A stretch of 6,978 bases of DNA. Origin: JL08 sp965363755 (GTDB lineage: Bacteria > Pseudomonadota > Alphaproteobacteria > Rhodobacterales > Rhodobacteraceae). The notes beneath the pieces are model-generated. The model searched no databases. It had not been told where the DNA came from and worked only from the letters and a program-made list of their open reading frames with translations. A program made the translations under genes and the position numbers. Shown piece by piece: positions 1-6,508 of the stretch. The stretch lies in the NCBI GenBank assembly GCA_965363755.1, contig CBDTVL010000208.1, forward strand, positions 1-6,978, read 5' to 3'. Numbering within the stretch: the stretch's first letter is position 1; each line of letters begins with the position of its first letter.

Positions 1-225
1 ATATATTCGCGACATGATCGAGTCCTCGAATTAGGCTTCACCCCTAGGGATACCCGACAATCAAGGCAGAACTTCTGCACGTTCGCGTTGAAATCTTGGC
101 CAGATGAAGACGGGGCAGGGTGGGTCACAATTCACGTTGATCCGGCGTGCTCCGATGCCCGTAAAGGACAGCTGACCTGTAGCAGCCGAGGTTATCCAGA
201 AACGACCTGTAAGCCATTGGGATAA
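1..225 (+). CDS. 3' end of an unidentified gene, possibly a secreted Cys-containing protein (partial, runs off left edge)
   Basis: Frame 1 is open from the first base to a TAA at 223-225, giving 74 residues with no Met, so any start must lie upstream of the window. The peptide looks protein-like: it has mixed charged and aromatic residues, a segment WPDEDGAGWVTIHVDP at about residues 33-48, and four cysteines (26, 50, 60, 70). An even number of cysteines near the C terminus would suit an exported, disulfide-bonded protein. I do not recognise the family. It would be convergent with the lytic transglycosylase gene, leaving 120 bp (226-345) in which I see only a weak 5-bp inverted repeat and no convincing terminator. 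A chance open frame of this length in fairly GC-rich DNA is possible, so the call is tentative. Confidence 0.4.
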   Translation: MYSRHDRVLELGFTPRDTRQSRQNFCTFALKSWPDEDGAGWVTIHVDPACSDARKGQLTCSSRGYPETTCKPLG

Positions 226-345
226 AGCCAATTTCAGGGTTTCATCAATAAGTGGATGGCCTGCGCTAGCCCGTATGTGAGCGCGTCAGCATGTGGGGTG
301 TGGCAAGAGAAACCCAAGGCAGTGCGTAACCCCGACGACAAGCGA

Positions 346-1143
346 TCAGCCGTCAATCCGGGCTGCCATAATCGCAATCGCCTTTTGGTAAACCGTTGCT
401 GCGTTCCACTGGTTGATCACTTTGAAATTCGGCTGACCCTCCTGATAACCTTTGCCGGGTTTCCAGCCTTTTTGGCGCAGGAAATTGGCAGTCGAGGCCA
501 GCGCGTCGGTTTGATTGTAAAAATCCACTCGCCCGTCACCGGTGGCGTCGACCCCATACGTCAGGGCATTGCCGGGCAGGAATTGAGTGTGGCCAAGCTC
601 GCCATGTTTGGCGCCTTTGGTCGCGGTTGTGATCGCGCCCTGATCGACCAGTTTCAGCGCCCCGATGGCATGAGGAACAAAGAACTCAGAGCGCCTGCAA
701 TCATAAGCCAGCGTGGCGATGGCCGAGACCACAGCACTGTCGCCCATAAAGCTGCCAAAGGCGGTTTCCATGCCATGAATGGCAATTAAGATTCCCGCCG
801 GGACGCCATATTGGCGCTCAAGCGTGGCATAGAAATTCGGGTTGCGGGCTTTGCGTTTCCGCCCCTGAGCGACAATTGTATCTGCGCCGCGCACCTTCAT
901 GAATTTGTCCAGCGAGTATTTGAACGATTTTTGATTGCGGTCGGCTGAAATGGTCCGCGTTGCATATGTCGATCCGGCAAGTGCGGTAAGGCCGGGCTTT
1001 TTTACGCCGGCCTTACGCGCCTCTTTGGAAAAAGAAGTTTTCCAGGTCTCATATCCGGCTGCCGTATTGCCGCACTGTGCCGCCCCGGCAGCATAAGGCG
1101 AGACAAGCAAAACGCTCAGCAAAGCGATCAAGCGCGATTTCAT
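346..1143 (-). CDS. Lytic murein transglycosylase, MltB/SLT_2 family (GH103)
   Basis: Periplasmic enzyme that cleaves the MurNAc-GlcNAc bond of peptidoglycan and leaves 1,6-anhydroMurNAc ends. The 265-residue product starts with a signal peptide (basic MKSR, a hydrophobic stretch, then AAGAAQ at about 19-23). There is no lipobox, so it is probably soluble and not a lipoprotein like E. coli MltB. The family pattern is clear: QKSFKYSLDKF at about 71-81, YGVPAGILIAIHGMETAFG at about 112-130 with the catalytic Glu at 126, GELGHTQFLPGNAL at about 181-194, DATGDGRVDFYN at about 199-210, and DALASTANFL before GW. The protein is shorter than E. coli MltB (about 360) and has no extra C-terminal peptidoglycan-binding domain. 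The ATG at 1143 is preceded by AAGG. It lies 92 bp downstream of the amino-acid-binding protein gene on the same strand, so co-transcription is possible, though the functions are unrelated. Confidence 0.9.
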   Translation of the reverse strand: MKSRLIALLSVLLVSPYAAGAAQCGNTAAGYETWKTSFSKEARKAGVKKPGLTALAGSTYATRTISADRNQKSFKYSLDKFMKVRGADTIVAQGRKRKARNPNFYATLERQYGVPAGILIAIHGMETAFGSFMGDSAVVSAIATLAYDCRRSEFFVPHAIGALKLVDQGAITTATKGAKHGELGHTQFLPGNALTYGVDATGDGRVDFYNQTDALASTANFLRQKGWKPGKGYQEGQPNFKVINQWNAATVYQKAIAIMAARIDG

Positions 1144-1235
1144 TGTTCAGCCCTTACCAACCTCAGGTTCCATCTGTAGCAGGCTAGTGATCTTTTCAGC
1201 AAAAACCACATCTATTGCCGGCTTCATTGCGAAGA

Positions 1236-2075
1236 TCAGGGCAATGTGGGCGATAGCAGATACATCGCCTGAGTGGCCTGACCGGGTTTTGCGCCGGGGA
1301 AAGCATCGCTAAAGTATTTTTGCATTGAGCCGTCGGCGAACAAATCAGACAGCAACGAATCGACCATAAGGCGGAAGTCGCTGTCACCCTTGGCCATGGC
1401 CAGACCATGCTTTTCCAGAGTCAGAAGCTGTTCGGGAAACAGGAAGTCCTCTGACATATTTTTGGAAAAGTAACTGTACATAAGGATCGATTGATCGGCG
1501 AAATACGCGTCGATCTTGCCGGTTTTCAAGGCTTCCAAACCGGCGTCATGATCGGCAAAACGTTCTGTGGTTGCTTCTACCCCTGCTGACTCTAGCGATG
1601 TCGCCAGCGCACGTTCCGTGGTTGTTTCTGATCGAACGCCGACCTTCTTTCCGGCCAGGTCCGACAACCCAGTTCCGGCGTCCTTGGGCAACAGGACGGC
1701 TGCCCCATCCACAAACGTAGGGACAGAGAAATCGACCAGTTCGCGGCGCCCCAACGTGATCGTGGATGCACCACATAGCAAGTCAATCTCGCCGCTGGCT
1801 ACTTTCTCAAAACGGTTCTTGGTATCAACCGTCTGGAACACCACTTCCAAGTCGGCCATTTCAAGCTTGTTCGCAATTTTTTGGGCCAAACCGACGCAAA
1901 TCAGCGGCGAATATCCGGCAGGCTGACCGTCAGGTTGTGCATAAGACAGCGGCGGCGCATCGACGCGGTAACCGATGTTCAACTGCTTAGTCTCTTTGAT
2001 CCGCTCAAGGGTCTGTGCCCAGGCGGGCATAGCTGTAACGACGGCCGACAGAATGAGTGGGGCCAATATGCGCAT
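1236..2075 (-). CDS. Periplasmic amino-acid-binding protein of an ABC transporter (SBP_bac_3 family, glutamate/aspartate-binding type)
   Basis: Solute-binding protein that would capture a polar amino acid in the periplasm and deliver it to an ABC permease. The 279-residue product has a clean signal peptide, MRILAPLILSAVVTAMPAWA, with cleavage expected after residue 20. Mature-part hallmarks are LNIGYRVDAPPLSY (about 32-45), GYSPLICVGLAQKIANKL (54-71), and GEIDLLCGASTITLGRRELVDF (starting at 95), which holds the ligand carboxylate-binding Arg at about 110. Cys60 and Cys101 occupy the positions that form a disulfide in GltI-like acidic amino-acid-binding proteins, which suggests glutamate/aspartate or a similar ligand; this is inference. 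An AGGA 8 nt before the ATG supports the start. No permease or ATPase gene is adjacent: glnA lies upstream behind a terminator and a transglycosylase gene follows. It is therefore an orphan binding protein here, either serving a transporter encoded elsewhere or having a sensing role. Confidence 0.88.
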   Translation of the reverse strand: MRILAPLILSAVVTAMPAWAQTLERIKETKQLNIGYRVDAPPLSYAQPDGQPAGYSPLICVGLAQKIANKLEMADLEVVFQTVDTKNRFEKVASGEIDLLCGASTITLGRRELVDFSVPTFVDGAAVLLPKDAGTGLSDLAGKKVGVRSETTTERALATSLESAGVEATTERFADHDAGLEALKTGKIDAYFADQSILMYSYFSKNMSEDFLFPEQLLTLEKHGLAMAKGDSDFRLMVDSLLSDLFADGSMQKYFSDAFPGAKPGQATQAMYLLSPTLP

Positions 2076-2113
2076 GTCGGAATTCCTGTGAAAACTGGTT
2101 TATGTCACGCGGT

Positions 2114-2141
2114 ATGATAGAGGCCGGAATTGGAACGTCCA
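2114..2141 (-). promoter_or_regulatory. Predicted sigma-70-type promoter for the amino-acid-binding protein gene
   Basis: Read on the minus strand, TGGACG (2136-2141) and TATCAT (2114-2119) are separated by 16 bp. TATCAT is a good -10, while the -35 matches 4 of 6. Transcription would start near 2107 and give a leader of roughly 30 nt before the ATG at 2075. The element lies immediately after the glnA terminator T-run, which fits independent expression of the binding protein. No operator is obvious. Confidence 0.4.
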
Positions 2142-2145
2142 CCGC

Positions 2146-2179
2146 AAAAAGATTACGGGCGCCCGGTTAGGGGCGCCCG
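2146..2179 (-). terminator. Rho-independent terminator of the glnB-glnA operon
   Basis: On the minus strand a perfect 9-bp GC-only stem, CGGGCGCCC / GGGCGCCCG (arms 2171-2179 and 2156-2164), encloses a 6-nt loop. Three to five bases later comes a run of five T (2146-2150). It begins 27 bp after the glnA stop codon. This is the strongest terminator-like structure in the window, and it isolates glnBA from the downstream binding-protein gene. Confidence 0.85.
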
Positions 2180-2206
2180 CTGATCAATTGATGTATTTGG
2201 CGGCCT

Positions 2207-3613
2207 TTAGCAGCTGTAGTACATGCCGAACTCAACCGGATGGGGGGTGTGTTCGTATTGCTGGATCTCTTCCATTTTCAGCTCGATATAGCCATCAATC
2301 TGATCTTTGGTGAACACATCGCCAGCCAGCAGATAGTCGTGATCGGCCAGCAGCTCTTCCATGGCTTCGCGCAGTGACGCACAGACCGTCGGGATTCCGG
2401 CGAGTTCTTCGGCGGGAAGATCGTATAGGTTCTTGTCCATGGCTTCGCCGGGGTCGATCTTGTTTTTGATTCCGTCTAGGCCCGCCATCAGCAGGGCAGC
2501 AAAACACAGATACGGGTTGGCGGCCGGATCGGGGAACCGGGCCTCGACACGTTTGGCCTTGGGGCTTTCGGTCCATGGAATGCGCACACACCCCGACCGG
2601 TTACGGGCAGAATAGGCGCGCAGAACCGGGGCCTCGAACCCAGGGATCAGGCGCTTGTAGCTGTTTGTCGCCGGATTGGTGAACGCGTTCAGTGATTTTG
2701 CGTGCTTCAGGATACCGCCAATGTAATACAGCGCCTCCTGACTGAGATCGGCGTATTTATCGCCGGCAAACAGCGGTTTGCCGTCTTTCCAGATCGACAT
2801 GTTCACGTGCATGCCCGAGCCGTTGTCGCCATAGATAGGTTTGGGCATGAATGTTGCGGTTTTGCCGTAGGCGTGGGCCACGTTGTGGATCACGTATTTG
2901 TATTTTTGCAACTCGTCGGCCTGTTCGGTCAGACTGCCAAAAATCAGACCCAGTTCATGCTGGCACGACGCGACCTCGTGGTGGTGTTTGTCGACCTTCA
3001 TGCCAAGACGTTTCATTGTCGACAGCATTTCCGAGCGAAGATCGTGTGCTTCGTCTGTCGGATTGACCGGGAAATAGCCGCCCTTGAGGCCAGGGCGATG
3101 GCCCATGTTGCCCATCTCATATTCGGTGTCGGTGTTCCAAGATGCATCTGTTGCATCAACTTCATAAGATACCTTATTGATTGTGTTGGAAAACCTTACG
3201 TCGTCAAACAGGAAAAACTCGGCTTCCGGACCCATATAAGCAACATCACCAATACCCGACGATTTCAAATAAGATTCGGCTTTTTGAGCCGTGCCGCGAG
3301 GATCACGTGCATAAGCTTCGCCAGTGTCAGGCTCTACAACCGAACAATGAACGCAAAGCGTTTTTTCGGCGTAAAACGGATCAATATAAGCACTGTCTTG
3401 ATCGAGCATCAGCTTCATGTCCGACGCTTCAATGGATTTCCAGCCTGCGATCGACGATCCGTCGAACATGAAGCCTTCTTCCAGAAAATCTTCGTCAACA
3501 AGGTCGGCGACAACTGTCACGTGCTGCAGTTTGCCACGTGGGTCAGTGAACCGAACGTCGACATAATCAACGTCTTCGTCCTTTATCATCTTGAGAACAG
3601 AATTCTTACTCAT
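2207..3613 (-). CDS. glnA: Glutamine synthetase type I (GSI-beta, adenylylation-regulated)
   Basis: Cytoplasmic dodecameric enzyme making glutamine from glutamate, ammonia and ATP, the entry point of ammonium assimilation. The 468 residues match the usual GSI length. Visible landmarks are the DGSSIAGW loop (51-58), metal-binding GPEAEFFLFD (128-137), EVASCQHELG (213-222), NGSGMHVN (264-271, metal-ligand His269), the ATP/glutamate-site NRSGCVRIP (338-346) and EARFPDPAANPY (357-368). The sequence KNLYDLP places Tyr397 exactly at the E. coli adenylylation position, so activity should be controlled by GlnE in response to PII state. The ATG at 3613 follows AAGAGGG with a 9-nt spacer. It lies 33 bp downstream of glnB with no terminator between, so the two form one operon, ended by the hairpin at 2146-2179. 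Nothing in the sequence looks damaged. Confidence 0.98.
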   Translation of the reverse strand: MSKNSVLKMIKDEDVDYVDVRFTDPRGKLQHVTVVADLVDEDFLEEGFMFDGSSIAGWKSIEASDMKLMLDQDSAYIDPFYAEKTLCVHCSVVEPDTGEAYARDPRGTAQKAESYLKSSGIGDVAYMGPEAEFFLFDDVRFSNTINKVSYEVDATDASWNTDTEYEMGNMGHRPGLKGGYFPVNPTDEAHDLRSEMLSTMKRLGMKVDKHHHEVASCQHELGLIFGSLTEQADELQKYKYVIHNVAHAYGKTATFMPKPIYGDNGSGMHVNMSIWKDGKPLFAGDKYADLSQEALYYIGGILKHAKSLNAFTNPATNSYKRLIPGFEAPVLRAYSARNRSGCVRIPWTESPKAKRVEARFPDPAANPYLCFAALLMAGLDGIKNKIDPGEAMDKNLYDLPAEELAGIPTVCASLREAMEELLADHDYLLAGDVFTKDQIDGYIELKMEEIQQYEHTPHPVEFGMYYSC

Positions 3614-3646
3614 GCGTTTGGGCCCTCTTCTTGGAAGTATCAGTTG

Positions 3647-3985
3647 TTACAGTGCGTCAGACCCGGATTCACCGGTCCGTATGCGGATGGTCTGTTCGAC
3701 TGGGGTTACAAAGATTTTGCCATCCCCAATTTTATCGGTTTTTGCCGCCGAAATGATGCTCTCGATGGCCGCATCTACCTGATCATCGTCAAGCACAACT
3801 TCGATTTTCACCTTGGGTAGGAAATCGACGACATATTCGGCACCGCGGTACAATTCGGTGTGGCCTTTTTGGCGGCCAAAACCTTTGACTTCGATGACCG
3901 AAAGCCCCTGCACGCCGACGTCCTGCAGTGCTTCTTTGACTTCGTCCAGCTTGAACGGTTTGATGATTGCTTCAATCTTTTTCAT
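3647..3985 (-). CDS. glnB: Nitrogen regulatory protein P-II
   Basis: Trimeric signal protein that binds ATP/ADP and 2-oxoglutarate, is uridylylated by GlnD, and controls GlnE (hence GlnA) and NtrB. The product is 112 residues, the standard PII length. The T-loop carries YRGAEY (46-51) with Tyr51, the uridylylation site. The second PII signature, TDKIGDGKIFV, starts at 83, and the nucleotide-contacting Lys90, Arg101 and Arg103 are present. An in-frame ATG 13 codons upstream (4024) is open, but the ATG at 3985 is preferred: it gives the canonical MKKIEAIIKPF N terminus and has an excellent Shine-Dalgarno 5 nt upstream. Linkage directly before glnA is the classical alphaproteobacterial arrangement and identifies this as GlnB, not the amtB-linked GlnK. 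Confidence 0.97.
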   Translation of the reverse strand: MKKIEAIIKPFKLDEVKEALQDVGVQGLSVIEVKGFGRQKGHTELYRGAEYVVDFLPKVKIEVVLDDDQVDAAIESIISAAKTDKIGDGKIFVTPVEQTIRIRTGESGSDAL

Positions 3986-3990
3986 AGGGA

Positions 3991-3997
3991 CCTCCTC
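3991..3997 (-). promoter_or_regulatory. Strong ribosome binding site fixing the glnB start
   Basis: Minus-strand GAGGAGG lies 5 nt before the ATG at 3985. It lies inside the longer open frame that starts at 4024, so it argues that translation begins at 3985 and that the upstream 13 codons are leader. Confidence 0.75.
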
Positions 3998-4095
3998 GCG
4001 ATTGCGTTGCGGGCGTGAGACCACTTCTGTTTTGGGGTCACAATCGGTTAGACTGAGATGAGCCCGTTGTGGGCACCCGAAAAACGGGGTGAGGT

Positions 4096-4122
4096 TATAA
4101 ATTGTGCGGCTTGCACAAAAAA
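4096..4122 (-). promoter_or_regulatory. Candidate glnB promoter containing a 17-bp palindromic operator
   Basis: The perfect inverted repeat TTGTGC-N5-GCACAA occupies 4102-4118 in the 168-bp region between the divergent glnB and nnr genes. Read toward glnB it is followed at once by TTTATAAC and preceded by a T-rich run, so a weak -35 (TTTTTT or TGTTTT) and a -10 (TATAAC or TTTATA) can be drawn 17 bp apart with the palindrome filling the spacer. A transcription factor bound there would block or reshape that promoter. It does not fit the enteric NtrC site (GCAC-N7-GTGC), because the half-sites are in the opposite order. The palindrome is directly visible; the promoter and its role are inference. 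Confidence 0.4.
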
Positions 4123-4153
4123 CAGGCAGAAGTGAATCGATAGGGCAGAGTTC

Positions 4154-5707
4154 ATGACAGAGTTACTCACAGCCGCCCAGATGCGGGCCATTGAACAGGC
4201 GGAGATCAAAGGGGGAGTCGTCACCGGGCTCGAGCTGATGGAGCGCGCCGGGCGAGGTGTGCTTGAGGCGGTTTTTGAGGAATGGCCAGAGCTTGCCAAG
4301 ACGTCGCACAGTGCCGTGGTGCTGTGTGGGCCGGGCAACAATGGCGGCGATGGATTCGTGGTGGCGCGTCTGCTGAAAGGCTGGGGCTGGGAGGTAGAAG
4401 TGTTTTTGTATGGGGATCCTCAAAAACTACCGCCCGATGCAAAAACAAACTACAAACGCTGGGCCGAGATCGGGGAAGTCCGTCCATTTGGGCAAGAAGA
4501 CCAACTCACAACAGAGACCAAACCCGACCTGATCGTGGACGCCGTATTTGGAACCGGACTGGCACGAAAGGTCGAGGGCAGTGTTTCAACTATTCTGGGC
4601 GCGTTGGAGACTTTTGCTGCGTCAAATAATGCAAAAACTGTTGCTGTTGATCTGCCCTCTGGTGTCTGTTCCGACAGTGGAAAGTCTTTGGGACCATTCA
4701 CAACCGTCGATTTGACGGTGAGTTTCCATGCCGAAAAGGTCGGGCACCGGCTTGGTCGCGCTGATGAGCATTCTGGAAAAATCGTCGTCAAAGACATCGG
4801 ACTGAATGGAGATAGCCAGTTTTCCCTGTCATCCCGGTATGTTTACAGTGTTGAGGCGCATGAGCACAGTTTGAATTCAAAACGGCGACCCGGCCACAAG
4901 TATACCCACGGTCACGCCCTGATCCTGTCTGGCGGTCCGGGCAAAACCGGTGCCGCCCGTCTTGCTGCGCGTGGCGCATTGCGGATCGGCGCAGGTCTGG
5001 TGACGTTGGGTGTGCCGCCTTCTGCTCAGATGGAAGTGGCGAGCCACGTCACCGCGATCATGCTCAGGCGGATCCATGATGCAGAGGCTTTGACCGAGGT
5101 TCTGGCCGATCAGCGGTTCAACGCTTTGTGTTTGGGGCCAGGATTGGGGTTGGATGAACCCGCGCGTGCTTTGGTCCGCGCTGTGCTAGCGGCCAATCGC
5201 GCTACGGTTCTGGACGCAGACGCTTTGTCAATCCTGCAGATCGATGAAGCCGATGGCGTGTTTGGCGACCTGCACGCGAACTGCGTGCTGACGCCACACG
5301 CCGGCGAGTTTGCTCGAGTGTTTCCGGATATTGCCGAAAAGCTGAACGCTGTTCCCACCAAAGGCCCGGCTTATTCAAAGGTTGATGCAACACGGGATGC
5401 GGCAAAACGGGCAGGGTGTGTAGTTTTGTTCAAAGGGCCTGATACCGTGATCGCGTCGCCGGACGGGCGATGTTCAATCCATTCTGCCCATTATGAGCGT
5501 GCCGCGCCCTGGCTGGCGACGGCGGGGTCGGGTGACGTGCTCGCAGGGTTCATTGTGGGGCTGTTGGCCCGGGGGCTTGCGCCGATGCGCGCAGCGGAAG
5601 TGGCGGCATATCTGCATGTGGAGTGTGCGCTGCACTTCGGGCCCGGCCTGATCTCAGAGGACATTCCAGAACAACTGCCAAATGTCTTCTCCCAGATGGG
5701 AGGTTAA
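4154..5707 (+). CDS. nnr: Bifunctional NAD(P)H-hydrate repair enzyme (NAD(P)HX epimerase plus ADP/ATP-dependent dehydratase)
   Basis: Cytoplasmic metabolite-repair enzyme. The N-terminal YjeF_N domain interconverts R- and S-NAD(P)HX, and the C-terminal carbohydrate-kinase-like domain dehydrates S-NAD(P)HX back to NAD(P)H using ADP or ATP. In 517 residues (the usual fused length) the epimerase part shows GPGNNGGDGFVVARLL (59-74), DAVFGTGL (129-136) and VDLPSG (about 165-170). The dehydratase part (from about 245) shows HGHALILSGGPGKTGAARLA (starting at 253), GPGLGL (328-333), LDADAL (353-358), LTPHAGEF (379-386), KGPDTVI (427-433) and the nucleotide/catalytic motif AGSGDVLAGF (457-466). The ATG at 4154 follows AGGG with an 8-nt spacer and starts the typical ELLTAAQMRAIEQ N terminus. 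It diverges from glnB and converges with the Hint gene, 12 bp apart, with no strong terminator between. Both domains appear intact. Confidence 0.95.
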   Translation: MTELLTAAQMRAIEQAEIKGGVVTGLELMERAGRGVLEAVFEEWPELAKTSHSAVVLCGPGNNGGDGFVVARLLKGWGWEVEVFLYGDPQKLPPDAKTNYKRWAEIGEVRPFGQEDQLTTETKPDLIVDAVFGTGLARKVEGSVSTILGALETFAASNNAKTVAVDLPSGVCSDSGKSLGPFTTVDLTVSFHAEKVGHRLGRADEHSGKIVVKDIGLNGDSQFSLSSRYVYSVEAHEHSLNSKRRPGHKYTHGHALILSGGPGKTGAARLAARGALRIGAGLVTLGVPPSAQMEVASHVTAIMLRRIHDAEALTEVLADQRFNALCLGPGLGLDEPARALVRAVLAANRATVLDADALSILQIDEADGVFGDLHANCVLTPHAGEFARVFPDIAEKLNAVPTKGPAYSKVDATRDAAKRAGCVVLFKGPDTVIASPDGRCSIHSAHYERAAPWLATAGSGDVLAGFIVGLLARGLAPMRAAEVAAYLHVECALHFGPGLISEDIPEQLPNVFSQMGG

Positions 5708-5719
5708 GTCGTCCCGGGC

Positions 5720-6256
5720 TTAGGCGTCGGTGGTTTCCATTGCGTCAGGCTGAACTGGGTCTGCCGTAAAGACCGGCAGGGTGCTGTAGACTTCCAGACC
5801 ATCGGCGTAGATCACGTGCGGGGCGTCAAATTCGATCTGAAAAAGCGTCATTTCGACCTCGCCGAGATCGCTGACATATTCGCCATCAATCAGGCGCGAT
5901 ACGGGGACCATTGCCTGTTTTCCTCCAAACAAGGCCTGCGCGCGCCAATCGCGGATCAGGATTTGCTGGTCTGCGGGCAAGACCACGTCGCGGTCCGGCC
6001 GAGTGTGCCCCAGCGATCCTGCTGTTAATGCGACGGCGCGACAGGTCACTTTTGCGGACCGCACAGATTTCACGATTGATGTGCCGGTATCGCGGGTGAT
6101 CACCCGGTCACCTGCGGTCAGATATTGGATCGGCAGCTCACCATCGGTTGTGAGAATAATTGCATCTGGCGCAAAACCTTGCACGACAGCGCCTTTGCGA
6201 CTTCCTTGGCGTATTTGCAATGTATCGCCAGTGCGTTTGACCATGCTCGGTTCCAT
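5720..6256 (-). CDS. Hint_2-type (hedgehog/intein-like) domain protein, predicted catalytically inactive
   Basis: Small 178-residue protein made almost entirely of one Hint-like domain, a class common in Rhodobacterales. Recognisable blocks are GFAPDAIILTTDGELPIQYL then TAGDRVITRD (27-56), PDRDVVLPADQQILIRDWRA (87-106), LFGGKQAMVPVSRLIDGEYV (109-128) and APHVIYADGLEVYS (145-158). In active Hint_2 domains the first block begins CFTPGT and the second reads SPQHRVL. Here Gly27 replaces the nucleophilic Cys and Gln97 replaces the block-B His, so autocleavage or splicing is not expected; it may act as a fold or binding module. There is no signal peptide or membrane segment. The ATG at 6256 is chosen over the one at 6244 because GAGGGA lies 5 nt before it. 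Its role is unknown; the domain assignment is by remembered motif pattern. Confidence 0.8.
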   Translation of the reverse strand: MEPSMVKRTGDTLQIRQGSRKGAVVQGFAPDAIILTTDGELPIQYLTAGDRVITRDTGTSIVKSVRSAKVTCRAVALTAGSLGHTRPDRDVVLPADQQILIRDWRAQALFGGKQAMVPVSRLIDGEYVSDLGEVEMTLFQIEFDAPHVIYADGLEVYSTLPVFTADPVQPDAMETTDA

Positions 6257-6315
6257 GAGTGTCCCTCACTATTAACAACTAACCTGCGCCAGTTTACTCA
6301 CCACAATATGTCAAG

Positions 6316-6338
6316 AATGGGCGTGACTTGCGCCCATT
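6316..6338. repeat. Perfect 8-bp inverted repeat (hairpin or operator) upstream of the Hint gene
   Basis: AATGGGCG (6316-6323) and CGCCCATT (6331-6338) are exact reverse complements separated by 7 nt. On the + strand the right arm runs into TTTT, giving a terminator-like look, but no + strand gene lies upstream to be terminated. On the minus strand it directly precedes TTGACA (6309-6314), a consensus -35, although no good -10 follows at 16-18 bp. An operator or hairpin role for the Hint gene is therefore possible but unproven. Confidence 0.45.
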
Positions 6339-6418
6339 TTGAGTTGATTTTGCATGAAGAGGTGCCGGCCGCGCCGTATTTGGCGTCAGTCATTAGCCAA
6401 ACTTGGGGCCAATTTGCT

Positions 6419-6448
6419 TTGAACTCCAGCGCCTCTTTGATGTGTTAT
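6419..6448 (+). promoter_or_regulatory. Candidate promoter for the tRNA-Leu gene
   Basis: TTGAAC (6419-6424) and TGTTAT (6443-6448) are 18 bp apart, each matching 4 of 6 consensus bases. Transcription would start near 6455 and give a leader of about 54 nt that is removed by RNase P. No alternative upstream tRNA or rRNA gene exists in the window, so the tRNA must have its own promoter somewhere in 6340-6508. Confidence 0.4.
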
Positions 6449-6508
6449 CATCGCAGTCGCGATTTTCGCTCGCGTCCCGTCGAATCCTTTGATATGCACC
6501 GCGGCAAT

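Noticed and set aside
256..789. A 177-codon + strand open frame opposite the lytic transglycosylase
   Set aside because: It overlaps the conserved catalytic part of the transglycosylase on the other strand and shows no family motif.
2702..3820. A 372-codon open frame on the + strand opposite glnA and glnB
   Set aside because: It lies wholly antisense to two unmistakable genes, spans their intergenic gap, and has a composition typical of a reverse-complement shadow with no recognisable domain.
3986..4024. A 13-codon N-terminal extension of GlnB starting at 4024
   Set aside because: It would contain the strong GAGGAGG ribosome binding site of the canonical start and makes PII longer than the conserved 112 residues.
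4071..4092. Hairpin around CCCG-AAAAA-CGGG as a terminator or attenuator between glnB and nnr
   Set aside because: The stem is only 4 bp (6 with a bulge), no T-run follows, and no transcript is expected to end there because both flanking genes start on either side.
5690..5725. Bidirectional terminator between the convergent nnr and Hint genes
   Set aside because: Only 4-5 bp stems (TCCCA/TGGGA, GGGA/TCCC) with no adjacent T-run on either strand were found in the 12-bp gap and its edges.
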